Shown here piece after piece: positions 24,623 to 32,923 of a stretch of 45,182 nt of DNA. The stretch is from Mycolicibacterium brisbanense. GTDB taxonomy: Bacteria; Actinomycetota; Actinomycetes; Mycobacteriales; Mycobacteriaceae. The DNA is taken from contig NZ_BCSX01000031.1 of assembly GCF_001570425.1 (NCBI RefSeq), positions 1 through 45,182 on the forward strand, written 5' to 3'. Positions within the stretch are counted from its first letter, which is position 1, and each line of letters starts with the position of its first letter. The translations under genes were made by a program, and so were the position numbers. The notes beneath the pieces are model-generated. The model did no database searches and had not been told where the DNA came from. It was given only the letters and a program-made list of their open reading frames with translations.

Positions 24623-25318
24623 TCACCCGAGAACGTAGGGCAGGCGGTCGCCGACAGGTCCGAGCTCCGCAATCTCGACGGCAGTAGCCGGCCGCCGGCC
24701 TGTTCCAACTGTCAGGACTGCAGTGTCCGACATCGACACTGGAAACGTTGCGTCGACGATCCTCTCGAACTGTTTGCGCGATTCCGCCAGGGTCGACGCC
24801 GGCGGCCCATCTACACCACCAATGTGCGCGGTCAGGTCGAGGTGGTGCAACGTCGCTTCGAGGACGTAGGCATCCAGATAGTCTGCGGCAGTGAGGACTT
24901 CGCCTTGCGTGCTGATTCGAAGGTCTGGTGGGACCAGCTGGGCGGCCCGCCCGGCCGCCGAGCCCACATCGTCGAGGTGATGCTTGAGTAGGTCCGGGTC
25001 CTCGTACGCCGCCGCCAGTCGCACGGTCAGGGCGTCGAGTGGGTCCTGACCACTCGGGAGCGTGTGGGTGATCTCCCAGTATGTCGCCGCATTATGCGTC
25101 GGCTCGTCGTCAGTGGGTGTCGCCAGCGTGATGAGAATGTCCTGAGCATCAATGACCAGATGGCAGAGGAGATCTTGCACCTTCCACCCCGCACAACCGG
25201 ACGGTGCGGTGAAATCCTGATAGGGGAGCTGCCTGGCAGCATCAAGCAACGATCCCCACGCCAAGGCGAACGGCGCACGCTCACCGGGGTTGGTCCGATC
25301 GTTGCCGACGGCGCCCAT
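24623..25318 (-). CDS. Mycothiol maleylpyruvate isomerase-like (DinB-fold) protein
   Basis: 231 aa. The N-terminal four-helix metal-binding domain is seen in CAGWKVQDLLCHLVIDAQD (a variant of the W.V.DLLAHL motif) and in EATLHHLDLTAH near residue 160, which would supply metal-binding histidines. Actinobacterial proteins of this group use or are related to mycothiol-dependent enzymes; most are uncharacterised. The ATG at 25318 follows the kinase stop by only 4 bases, so translation is coupled. Confidence 0.75.
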   Translation of the reverse strand: MGAVGNDRTNPGERAPFALAWGSLLDAARQLPYQDFTAPSGCAGWKVQDLLCHLVIDAQDILITLATPTDDEPTHNAATYWEITHTLPSGQDPLDALTVRLAAAYEDPDLLKHHLDDVGSAAGRAAQLVPPDLRISTQGEVLTAADYLDAYVLEATLHHLDLTAHIGGVDGPPASTLAESRKQFERIVDATFPVSMSDTAVLTVGTGRRPATAVEIAELGPVGDRLPYVLG

Positions 25319-25322
25319 GCTG

Positions 25323-26120
25323 TCAGGACAGCGCCGACTGCCGCACGGCGTCGAAAGGAGTGTTGCCGCTGACCCGGTTGACGATGCCGGCGGTGGTGAA
25401 CTCTTTCGCCAGCCGTACCGCGTCGCCGACAGACGATCCCGTCGCGAGCGCCGCGGTGATCGCGGCAGCCAGGGTGCAGCCGGCTCCGGCCACACGAGCC
25501 TGCCCGACTTTGGCCGTCCGCAGAATCTCCACGTCGCTGCCGTCGTAGAACACGTCGATGGCGTCGTCGCCGGGAAACTCCACGCCGCCCTTGACGACGA
25601 CATTGCGGGGTCCGAGGTCGGCGATGCGTCGAGCCGCTTCGACGAGGTCGTCGACAGACGAGATGTCGTCCATCCCGGACAGAGTGCGCGCCTCGAACAG
25701 GTTCGGTGTGGTCACGGTCGCCAGCGGCAAGATCTGCCTGCGCAGCGCCGTGTCGGTATCGAGGGCAGCACCGGGCTCCTGTCCTTTACAGATGAGCACA
25801 GGGTCGACGACGACGTGCCGCCAGGTCTGACCCGCGAGGGCCTGCGCGACGACGTCGATGGTGGCGGGGGTGCCCAACATGCCGATCTTGACGACGTCCA
25901 GGTCGTACGCCGAAGTCGCGGCTTCGATCTGATCGGCGACGACCTGCGGCTCGACCGGCACGAAGCGGTGCGCCCAATTCGCTTTGGGATCGAACGACAC
26001 GATGCATGTCACGGTGCCCACGCCGTAGGCCCCGAGCTGTTGGAAGGTCCGCAGGTCTGCCTGTAAGCCGGCGCCGCCGGTGGCTTCGGATCCAGCGATG
26101 ACGTATGCGAGGTCAACCAC
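25323..26120 (-). CDS. thiD: Hydroxymethylpyrimidine/phosphomethylpyrimidine or pyridoxal kinase
   Basis: 265 aa ribokinase-fold enzyme with a GTG start. Motifs are AGSEATGGAGLQADLRTFQQLGAYG at the N-terminus, VVKIGMLG, VVVDPVLICKG, TPNLFEA and the C-terminal anion-hole GAGCTLAAAITA. ThiD phosphorylates HMP and HMP-P in thiamine synthesis; the PdxK branch, which phosphorylates pyridoxal, looks very similar. No other thiamine gene is near, so the choice between the two cannot be made here. Confidence 0.85.
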   Translation of the reverse strand: MVDLAYVIAGSEATGGAGLQADLRTFQQLGAYGVGTVTCIVSFDPKANWAHRFVPVEPQVVADQIEAATSAYDLDVVKIGMLGTPATIDVVAQALAGQTWRHVVVDPVLICKGQEPGAALDTDTALRRQILPLATVTTPNLFEARTLSGMDDISSVDDLVEAARRIADLGPRNVVVKGGVEFPGDDAIDVFYDGSDVEILRTAKVGQARVAGAGCTLAAAITAALATGSSVGDAVRLAKEFTTAGIVNRVSGNTPFDAVRQSALS

Positions 26121-26194
26121 GACATCGAGCCTACGGCCACGGTGCGATCGAGTTCCGTCCGCCCGCAGAATCCCACCTCGACCTCACAGGGCGG

Positions 26195-26842
26195 TCATTC
26201 GCGCTGGCGTGCCCCGGTGGCCTGATAGATGACGCGGTTGGCGATGTCCACGGCATGGTCGGCGAAGCGTTCGAAGTAGCGGCTGAGCAGTGTCACGTCG
26301 ACGGCAGTGACAGTTCCGTGGGCCCAGGTGGGACTCAGCACGCGGCTGAACAACTGCCTGTGCAGCTCATCCATCGCCTCGTCATCAACACCCAGTTGTG
26401 CCGCTCGTTCGGGATCTCGGGACAGCACAACACTTTTGGCGTCCCCGGCGATCTGTACCGCGATACGGCCCATTTCGGCGACGTAGGCTTCCACCTCGTC
26501 GGGCACCGCCTTGGCAGGATGGCGCAGGCGGCCGATGCGGGCGATGTGGGTGGCCAGGGCGCCCATCCGCCGCACGTCGGCGAGGTCTTTGAGCGCGCTG
26601 ACCACTGCTCGCAGGTCCCCGGCCACCGGCGCCTGGCGGGCGAGAATCGTCAGCGCGTCACCTTCGAGCAGCCCCGACAGGTAGGTGATGTCGTGGTGCC
26701 ACTCGATCACCTCTTCGGCGGCGTGCACGTCGGCTTGCAACAACGCACAGGTGGCATCGTTCATCGCCGATCCTGTGCGATCGCACAGATCCGCGATCCC
26801 GCCGCTCAATGCGTCGAGTTGCGCGTGAAATACGTTGCGCAT
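26195..26842 (-). CDS. phoU: Phosphate transport regulator PhoU
   Basis: 215 aa all-helical protein made of two PhoU repeats; MRNVFHAQLDALSGGIADLC opens the first and VDDEAMDELHRQLFSRVL the second. Metal-cluster-type motifs E/D-x3-D are visible around DLRAVVSALKDLADVRRMG and YFERFADHAVDIANRV. PhoU damps the PhoR/SenX3 phosphate-starvation signal and Pst activity. No pst genes are adjacent, which is common for the second phoU of actinobacteria. Confidence 0.93.
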   Translation of the reverse strand: MRNVFHAQLDALSGGIADLCDRTGSAMNDATCALLQADVHAAEEVIEWHHDITYLSGLLEGDALTILARQAPVAGDLRAVVSALKDLADVRRMGALATHIARIGRLRHPAKAVPDEVEAYVAEMGRIAVQIAGDAKSVVLSRDPERAAQLGVDDEAMDELHRQLFSRVLSPTWAHGTVTAVDVTLLSRYFERFADHAVDIANRVIYQATGARQRE

Positions 26843-27229
26843 ACGGGCGAATCTTACGAGGCAATTGCGTGGCTCACACACCTGAAGCGCCCGCTGAGCG
26901 GGACACCGCACGGTCGCTTCCAGCCCACACACGATATTGCCGGCTCATAGCACCCGCGGGTCACGTGGCACGTCAACCGGATGTCGGGGATGCGCGCATT
27001 CGATGCTGTTGTATTCCAACAACTCTCGACAACCCAGGCCGCGTGCGAGTCAACGACAGCATCGAGCGGCTTGTAGCAGATCGAGTGTCGCGAAGATAGG
27101 CCAAAACCGCTTCAACAGTCCGAAAGATTCGGCAAGACTTCCGACCGGTTACGCCAGCTTTCGCGGCTGCTCGACGCACCGGACTCGGCTATGACGGCAC
27201 GCACCTCGCCGCCCAGCCACATCCACACG
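26843..27229. other. Intergenic region with no recognisable gene
   Basis: These 387 bases between the phoU start and the lipoprotein stop hold only short open frames in several directions without ribosome-binding sites or family motifs. The phoU promoter should lie at its left end. I see no RNA gene. Confidence 0.5.
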
Positions 27230-27565
27230 CTACGGAAAAGTGATCGGGGGAATCGCAGAGGGGAGCGGTACTTCGGGGATATCTGCGGGCATCTCGATGT
27301 GCGGCACGTCGGTCGGCATTTCGACCTTGGGGATATCCCCAGGCATCTGCACGTTGGGCACCGCGCTCGGCAACGGCACCGGCGGTAGGTCGCTCGGGAA
27401 AGGGAACGGCGGAATGTTGCCCGGAACCGGCAGCGTGGTCTCCACATCGTCCAGCGCAGCGGGGCGCTCCGGCTCAGCGGCGCAGCCCACGACCACCGCG
27501 AGCATCGTGCTCATCGCGATGAACACAGCCGCGCGTCGCGCGATCCGATTGATCGTGAAGGGCAT
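27230..27565 (-). CDS. Proline-rich repeat lipoprotein
   Basis: 111 aa. A lipoprotein signal peptide (AVFIAMSTMLAVVVGC) has Cys in a VVGC lipobox near residue 29. The mature part is almost entirely a degenerate repeat of about ten residues, with units such as DIPKVEMPT, DVPHIEMPA and DIPEVPLPS, each with two prolines and alternating acidic/hydrophobic positions. It is probably an extended, cell-wall-spanning rod or ligand; no function is known to me. The ATG at 27565 has GAAGGGC on the opposite strand context but no strong ribosome-binding site. Confidence 0.7.
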   Translation of the reverse strand: MPFTINRIARRAAVFIAMSTMLAVVVGCAAEPERPAALDDVETTLPVPGNIPPFPFPSDLPPVPLPSAVPNVQMPGDIPKVEMPTDVPHIEMPADIPEVPLPSAIPPITFP

Positions 27566-27797
27566 GTTACCAATCCCATAGCCGCCCACGGCTGCGACGC
27601 TACCACCGGGCAATGGTGGCGATATCGCCAACAACATGGAATTCGAGCAAAGCAGCACGAACGGTGGTGACTGCTCTCACATCTTGACGGATCGTGTTTG
27701 GCCATGTCGCAGCACGGGGTACTTCGCCGTCACGTCGGCACAGAGCCGACCGGCGTCAACGGCGCATGGCACAGAGTATGCAGAGGAGCTGACAGTT

Positions 27798-28031
27798 ATG
27801 TCGGACAAGAGCGGACCGCTGGAAGGCATCGAAGGCGTTGTCGAAGGCGTCAAGGGTAAGGCCAAGGAAGCCATCGGCTCGGTAGTGGGCCGCGACGACC
27901 TGCGCCGCGAAGGCCAGGCCCAGCAGGACAAAGCTGATGCACAACGAGAAGCAGCGAAGAAGGAAGCCGAAGCGGAATCTGCGCGTAAGGCCGCGGAAGT
28001 CAACGAGTCTCGCCAGAAGGCCGAGCAGTAG
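27798..28031 (+). CDS. CsbD-like small stress protein
   Basis: 77 aa, highly charged. The N-terminal VEGVKGKAKEAIGSVVGRDDLRREGQAQQDKADAQ matches the CsbD family, whose members are induced by general stress sigma factors in many bacteria. The C-terminal half is an Ala/Glu/Lys-rich helix likely to form a coiled coil. GAGGAG lies about 9 bases before the ATG. The 232 bases upstream contain its promoter, and a strong hairpin follows. Confidence 0.85.
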   Translation: MSDKSGPLEGIEGVVEGVKGKAKEAIGSVVGRDDLRREGQAQQDKADAQREAAKKEAEAESARKAAEVNESRQKAEQ

Positions 28032-28043
28032 GACAACAGCCAG

Positions 28044-28076
28044 GCGGGTCCGGCCAGCTCAGCTGGCCGGGCCCGC
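28044..28076 (+). terminator. Strong hairpin after the CsbD-like gene
   Basis: A 15-bp stem, GCGGGTCCGGCCAGC / GCTGGCCGGGCCCGC with one G-T pair, closes a 3-base loop 12 bases after the stop. It is followed by TCTCAGTCTCC rather than a pure T-run, as is common in mycobacteria. Confidence 0.8.
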
Positions 28077-28186
28077 TCTCAGTCTCCAGAGACCGCCGTC
28101 TCGATCTTCGGGGCTTTTCGAGAGCGATTCACGGCTGGCAGTGTGCCACGAACGCTACAACGAGCTAACGGTGTGCGTCGCCTCAG

Positions 28187-28660
28187 TCAGATCCGTAGCC
28201 GCGGTCGTAGCCGGTCAGCGTCGACTTCCGCTCCCGATTCCAGGTCGTTGGCCAGCGCATTGGCGAACCCCACCAGGCCGACATTGTCGACGGAGTAACG
28301 CGACGGTGCCCGGTCGGCAGAGAGTCGGCCGGCCGCGCGTCGCAACAGGCTCGCCGCGCCGGAGTGATTGCCGCGTTGGACATGGGTGATCCCGACCGCG
28401 AGTTGGGCCAAGCCCTGCCACAGCTCCCGCTCGTCGGCCGGACCGTTCTTCCAGGCGGCCTCGAGCACCTCATGCGCGTGGAACGCCAACCCCCGGTCCA
28501 GCAACTCCTGGGCATAATCGAGGCTCTCAGCCGGCGACAGGCGAAGGTCGTCGGGGATTCGCGGGACGCCCTCGTCACCATGCGGAAGCGGGCGGCCCAG
28601 AGCGTCGCGCGGACGCGCGTTCCGGGGTCGGCCGGATTCGTCGCGATCGCGGGCTGCCAT
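28187..28660 (-). CDS. DUF309 family protein
   Basis: 157 aa. The family core is LLDRGLAFHAHEVLEAAWKNGPADERELWQGLAQLAVG near residues 60-95, with the HxHEVLExxW motif clearly present. A short hydrophilic, Arg/Asp-rich N-terminus precedes it. The family's role is unknown. The ATG at 28660 begins MAARDRDESG; an in-frame ATG 39 bases upstream is less likely. A different minus-strand frame covering 28183-28821 is longer but lacks any family match. Confidence 0.75.
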   Translation of the reverse strand: MAARDRDESGRPRNARPRDALGRPLPHGDEGVPRIPDDLRLSPAESLDYAQELLDRGLAFHAHEVLEAAWKNGPADERELWQGLAQLAVGITHVQRGNHSGAASLLRRAAGRLSADRAPSRYSVDNVGLVGFANALANDLESGAEVDADRLRPRLRI

Positions 28661-28904
28661 GCCTCCATCATGACAACTGCAGCCCACTCCCAACGCCATC
28701 GGGTTGTACCAGTGAACGACGGGTCCGGCTCTCGCGCGACGCGACGCGAAAAGAATCGCACCGATTTGATAGCTCCCGCTGCCGCGCGCGGTTCGGAATA
28801 GTCGCGACTGCCGACAAACACTGAATCATCTTTGCGCGCAATTCAACAGACGGATACGCGTCGACGGGGGATGGATCGTGCGACGCGGAAGGGGCTAACA
28901 CGTC

Positions 28905-29786
28905 ATGAGTCAGACTGCGCTGGCGCCGCCGAGTGTCGAATCTGCCCGCGCTCAGACGCGTCGCCGAGATGTCTTCGTTCCCAGCAGCGATCGGCACGAA
29001 AGTACGCTGCGCCGACTTCGACGCCGGCTGAGCTGGCCCCTCGGCATCTACACCACCCCGGTGGCGATCTTGATCGGCTGGGAAGCGCTCGCTCGGATCG
29101 GCATTCTCGAGCCGACCTATGCGCCCGCTCCGAGCGATATCGTCAGCACCGGGGTGACCTTGTTCCGCGACGGGGTCCTCGGGCCCGACCTGTCAATCTC
29201 GTTGCAGCGTGCGGCAATAGGGCTGGCGATCGGTTTGAGCGTCGGCATCGTGACCGGAGTGCTCGGTGGCTTCCTGCGCAGCGGCGAGAACCTGTTCAAC
29301 GGGGTGGCTCAAATCCTGAACACCGTCCCGCTGCTGGCGATACTGCCGCTGATGATCGTCTGGTTCGGCATCGACGAGCTGACCAAGGTCTTGCTGATCG
29401 CATTCGGTGCGGGCGTGCCGATGTATCTCAACCTGTTCGCGTCGATCCGCGGGGTGGACCAGCGGCTGATCGAGATGGCACGAACGACCGGTGCGGGTAA
29501 GTGGCGGCAGATCAGCCGAGTAGTGGTCCCTGGTGCCCTGCCGGGTTTCCTTGTCGGACTGCGATTCTCGTTGGCATACAGCATTCTCGGCCTGGTGGCG
29601 GCCGAAACGGTGAACGCCGATGAGGGCCTGGGCTTCCTCATCACCCAGGCCCAGACGTATCTGCAGACGAACAAGGTGTTCGTCGGCTTGGTCGTTTACT
29701 CCATTCTCGGTCTGCTGGCCGACCAGATCGTCCGGATCCTCGAACGGGTGCTGCTGCGGTGGCGTCCGGGTTATGAGGCGACATGA
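28905..29786 (+). CDS. ABC transporter permease, sulfonate/nitrate/taurine type
   Basis: 293 aa with six membrane segments, of the SsuC/TauC/NrtB family. The cytoplasmic EAA loop that contacts the ATPase reads EMARTTGAGKWRQISRVVVPGALPG near residue 190. A basic N-terminal region of about 45 residues precedes the first helix. GGAAGGGG precedes the ATG. It is the first gene of a six-gene plus-strand unit in which every later junction is short or overlapping. Confidence 0.92.
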   Translation: MSQTALAPPSVESARAQTRRRDVFVPSSDRHESTLRRLRRRLSWPLGIYTTPVAILIGWEALARIGILEPTYAPAPSDIVSTGVTLFRDGVLGPDLSISLQRAAIGLAIGLSVGIVTGVLGGFLRSGENLFNGVAQILNTVPLLAILPLMIVWFGIDELTKVLLIAFGAGVPMYLNLFASIRGVDQRLIEMARTTGAGKWRQISRVVVPGALPGFLVGLRFSLAYSILGLVAAETVNADEGLGFLITQAQTYLQTNKVFVGLVVYSILGLLADQIVRILERVLLRWRPGYEAT

Positions 29787-30514
29787 GTGCGCCGACGGCG
29801 ACGACGCCAAGTGCAGGTACGGCGGTGCTCGTCGAGCAGGTCGTGCGAAGGTTCGGTGATCGGGTGGTTCTCGATCGCCTCGACCTGACGATCGACGACG
29901 ACGAACTCGTCGTATTGCTGGGTCCGTCCGGCTGCGGTAAGAGCACTCTGCTGCGGCTGCTCGCCGGTCTCGACCGTCCGGACGGCGGACGAATCGAGGT
30001 TCCCACCCGGCGGGCGGTGGTGTTTCAGGCCGACCGGCTTCTGCCCTGGCAGCGCGTGTTACGCAATGTCACTCTCGGCCTCTACGGACCCGACGCCGAC
30101 GAACGGGCCCGCACAGCGCTGAGCGAGGTCAACCTTGCCGGCCGCGAGAGAGCATGGCCGAAGGAACTCTCCGGTGGCGAGGCCCAACGCGTCGCACTGG
30201 CTCGTGCGCTGGTGGCCGAACCCGAACTCGTGCTGCTCGACGAGCCGTTTGCCTCGTTGGACGCGATCACCCGGCTGCGCATGCATGACCTGGTACGTGA
30301 ATTGCGCCGTAGACACAGTGTTTCGATGCTGCTCGTGACACACGACGTCGACGAGGCGATCGCGCTCGCGGATCGCATCGTCGTCATGGGCAACGGACGT
30401 ATCGGAGCTTCCCACCCAGTGACGTTGTCGGCAGCCCAACGCGAGACCAGCGTCGCCCGCGAGGAGATTCGCTCGGCGCTGCTCGCCGACCTCGGTCTCG
30501 CCGGCCAGTCCTGA
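29783..30514 (+). CDS. ABC transporter ATP-binding protein, sulfonate/nitrate/taurine type
   Basis: 243 aa. The Walker A motif GPSGCGKST is near residue 47, the Q-loop VVFQADRLLPW follows, and then the signature LSGGEAQR, Walker B LVLLDEP and the switch His in LLVTHDVDEA. All are intact. It overlaps the permease gene by 4 bases (ATGA). The ADRLLPW form of the Q-loop region is typical of SsuB/TauB-type ATPases. Confidence 0.94.
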   Translation: MSAPTATTPSAGTAVLVEQVVRRFGDRVVLDRLDLTIDDDELVVLLGPSGCGKSTLLRLLAGLDRPDGGRIEVPTRRAVVFQADRLLPWQRVLRNVTLGLYGPDADERARTALSEVNLAGRERAWPKELSGGEAQRVALARALVAEPELVLLDEPFASLDAITRLRMHDLVRELRRRHSVSMLLVTHDVDEAIALADRIVVMGNGRIGASHPVTLSAAQRETSVAREEIRSALLADLGLAGQS

Positions 30515-30545
30515 AACTTCTGTCAACGACCATCCAGGAGAGTCT

Positions 30546-31583
30546 GTGTCTCACAAAGGTCTTCGAATATTTGGCGCCGCCGTGTTGCTTGCCGCGGCAA
30601 GCGTGCTCGGCGCGTGCTCATCGTCGCACGAGAAGACTCCTCTGGCCGGTACGTCCGCAGCGAACGAACACCCCGACTGGGGTCAATTCACGTTCACGCT
30701 CGGCGACAACGGTGGCGACGGCAGCGAAGAGCTGGCGAAAGTGACGGGCGCCTTCGATGACGCGCCGTACAAGGTCAAGTTCGCACGCTTCGACTTCGGG
30801 CCCCCGCTGGTACAGGCAACCGCCACCGGCGATATCGACCTGGGCTATGTCGGCGACGTGCCGCCGATCACCGGGGCCGCTCAGCAGTACGGCTTCAAGG
30901 TTGTGGCCGTCCAGCGCGGGGCGGACCAGAGCAAGGCCGCCGAGAACATCATCGTGCCGAAGGGCTCGCCGATTCGTTCGTTGGCTGATCTCAAGGGCAA
31001 GAAACTCGCCATCCCGCAAGGCAGTTCGGCGCATGGACTCGCATTGCTGGCGCTGAAAAGCGTGGGCCTGACGCCCAAGGACGTCGAACTGGTCTACCTG
31101 AGCCCGGCCGCAGGTGCGTCGGCGTTCAACACCGGCAAGGTCGACGCATGGTCGATCTGGAATCCCCAGTCTGCCATCGCGATCAAAGATGGAGCGACGG
31201 TCATCGCCAAGGGCGTTCCGCCGATCGACCAGGTCAACAACTACTACGTCGCCACAGACAAGTCACTGGGTGACCCGGTACGGCGCGCGGCGCTCGCCGA
31301 CGTGCTCACCCGCGTCGCGCGGATATTCAATTGGGCCCAACAGCATCCCGATGAATACGCGAAAGCCATCGCGAAGGAGACCGGGGTGCCCCTCGATGAC
31401 GCGAGGACCACCGTCGACTCCTACCCGTTCAAGGTCACTCAGGTATTGCCGGAGGACGTCAAGGCGCAACAGGCGCTCAGCGACGCGTTCTTCGACGCCG
31501 GCGAGATCAAGAAGAAGGTCGATGTCACCACCATCACCGACAACCTTCTTCCCGAAGGCTTCGACAGCACGAGGCTGTCATGA
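30546..31583 (+). CDS. ABC transporter substrate-binding lipoprotein, sulfonate/nitrate/taurine type
   Basis: 345 aa with a GTG start behind CCAGGAGAG. The signal peptide ends in the lipobox LGAC near residue 24, so the protein is anchored outside the membrane. The mature part is a two-lobed periplasmic-binding fold of the SsuA/TauA type, with GDVPPITGAAQQ, GSPIRSLADLKGKKLAIPQGSSAHGL and the hinge-region SPAAGASAFNTGKVDAWSIWNP. The ligand is likely a small organic anion, most often a sulfonate; it overlaps the next gene, a flavin monooxygenase, by 4 bases. Confidence 0.92.
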   Translation: MSHKGLRIFGAAVLLAAASVLGACSSSHEKTPLAGTSAANEHPDWGQFTFTLGDNGGDGSEELAKVTGAFDDAPYKVKFARFDFGPPLVQATATGDIDLGYVGDVPPITGAAQQYGFKVVAVQRGADQSKAAENIIVPKGSPIRSLADLKGKKLAIPQGSSAHGLALLALKSVGLTPKDVELVYLSPAAGASAFNTGKVDAWSIWNPQSAIAIKDGATVIAKGVPPIDQVNNYYVATDKSLGDPVRRAALADVLTRVARIFNWAQQHPDEYAKAIAKETGVPLDDARTTVDSYPFKVTQVLPEDVKAQQALSDAFFDAGEIKKKVDVTTITDNLLPEGFDSTRLS

Positions 31584-32923
31584 CCGGCGCGGGCGCCGGG
31601 CGGCGCGAACTGCATCTCAATGCCTTCGTGATGGAGGCGGGTCACCACGAGGCGGCTTGGCGACTGCCCGAGAGCAATGCGCGGGCCGACTTCGATCTGC
31701 CGCACTGGATCGACTTGGCCCGCCGCGCCGAGGAAGCGAAGTTCGACTCGCTGTTCCTCGCGGACGGTCCTGCACTCACCGGTACCGGGGAGTTCCGGCC
31801 ACCGGGCCAACTGGAACCGCTGACCCTGCTGACGGCGTTGTCTCAGCACACCAGCAGCATCGGTCTGATCGCGACGGTCTCCTCGACGTACAACGATCCC
31901 TACAATTTGGCGCGGCGGTTGGCATCGGTGGATCACGTCAGTGGCGGCCGGGCCGGGTGGAACATCGTCACCTCGGCGGGCGCTGACGAGGCAGCCAACT
32001 TCGGGCTGGAGGACCGCCCGAGTCACGCGCAGCGTTACGCGCGTGCCGACGAATTCCTTGAGGTCGCGAAATGGCTCTGGGACAGCTGGGAATCCGAGGC
32101 CATCATCGCCGACAAGGCGTCGGGCCGCTACGCCGATCCTGATCGCTTGCACACCGTCGGTCACGAGGGTCCCTTCTTCAAGGTAGCGGGTCCGCTCAAC
32201 GTGGAACGGCCCCCGCAGGGCTACCCGGTGTTGGTCCAGGCAGGATCGTCGGAGGACGGCAAGAGTTTCGCCGCCCGTCACGCCGAGGCGATCTTCACCG
32301 CGCATCAGACCTACGACCGTGCCGCCGACTTCTACGGCGACATCAAAGCGCGCACCGCAGCCGCCGGCCGTGACCCCGACGGTGTGCTGGTGCTGCCAGG
32401 GATCGTGCCGTTCATCGGTTCGACCGAAGCCGAAGCACGCGAACTGGCCCAACGATTCGATGATCTGCGGCTGCCGGAGTACGGCCTGACCCAGCTGGCG
32501 TGGAACTTCGAAACCGACCCGTCGGTGTTCGAACTGGACGAACCGCTGCCCGACCACATTCTCGCGCGGCCGAAACTTCAAGGATCGCAAAGCCGTTCGG
32601 ATCTGATCATCGAAATGGCGCAGCGTGAGAACCTGACGGTACGGCAGATCCTCTCACGCCTCGGCGGCGGCCGCGGGCACTTCACCTTCGTCGGGACACC
32701 TGATCAGGCGGTCGACACGATCGTGGCCTGGTTCGAAGGCGGTGCCGCTGACGGGTTCAACATCATGGCACCCGCACTGCCGTCCGGCCTCGAGACCTTC
32801 ATCGACCAGGTCCTGCCGATCCTGCGCCACAAAGGCCTGTTCCGGGAGGACTACCAGGGCACCACCCTGCGCGAACACTACGGTTTGCCGTTGCCCGTCA
32901 ATCAATTCCGACGTCATGGCTGA
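31580..32923 (+). CDS. FMN-dependent monooxygenase, NtaA/SnaA/DszA family
   Basis: 447 aa luciferase-like two-component monooxygenase. Family segments are ADFDLPHWIDLARRAEEAKFDSLFLAD, ATVSSTYNDPYNLARRLAS, GGRAGWNIVTS and YPVLVQAGSSEDGKSFAARHAEAIF. These enzymes use reduced FMN to oxidise nitrilotriacetate, dibenzothiophene sulfone, sulfonates and related compounds. No flavin reductase gene lies in the module, so FMNH2 must come from elsewhere. It overlaps the preceding gene by 4 bases and the following one by 8. Confidence 0.9.
   Translation: MTGAGAGRRELHLNAFVMEAGHHEAAWRLPESNARADFDLPHWIDLARRAEEAKFDSLFLADGPALTGTGEFRPPGQLEPLTLLTALSQHTSSIGLIATVSSTYNDPYNLARRLASVDHVSGGRAGWNIVTSAGADEAANFGLEDRPSHAQRYARADEFLEVAKWLWDSWESEAIIADKASGRYADPDRLHTVGHEGPFFKVAGPLNVERPPQGYPVLVQAGSSEDGKSFAARHAEAIFTAHQTYDRAADFYGDIKARTAAAGRDPDGVLVLPGIVPFIGSTEAEARELAQRFDDLRLPEYGLTQLAWNFETDPSVFELDEPLPDHILARPKLQGSQSRSDLIIEMAQRENLTVRQILSRLGGGRGHFTFVGTPDQAVDTIVAWFEGGAADGFNIMAPALPSGLETFIDQVLPILRHKGLFREDYQGTTLREHYGLPLPVNQFRRHG

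Noticed and set aside
26973..27179. 68-codon minus-strand open frame between phoU and the lipoprotein gene
   Set aside because: Very rich in Arg/Ser/Thr, no ribosome-binding site, no family match; likely chance.
28822..28904. Sulfur-related riboswitch (SAM type) in front of the ABC module
   Set aside because: Only 83 bases separate the genes' outer limits and I could not find the conserved helices or a terminator hairpin.
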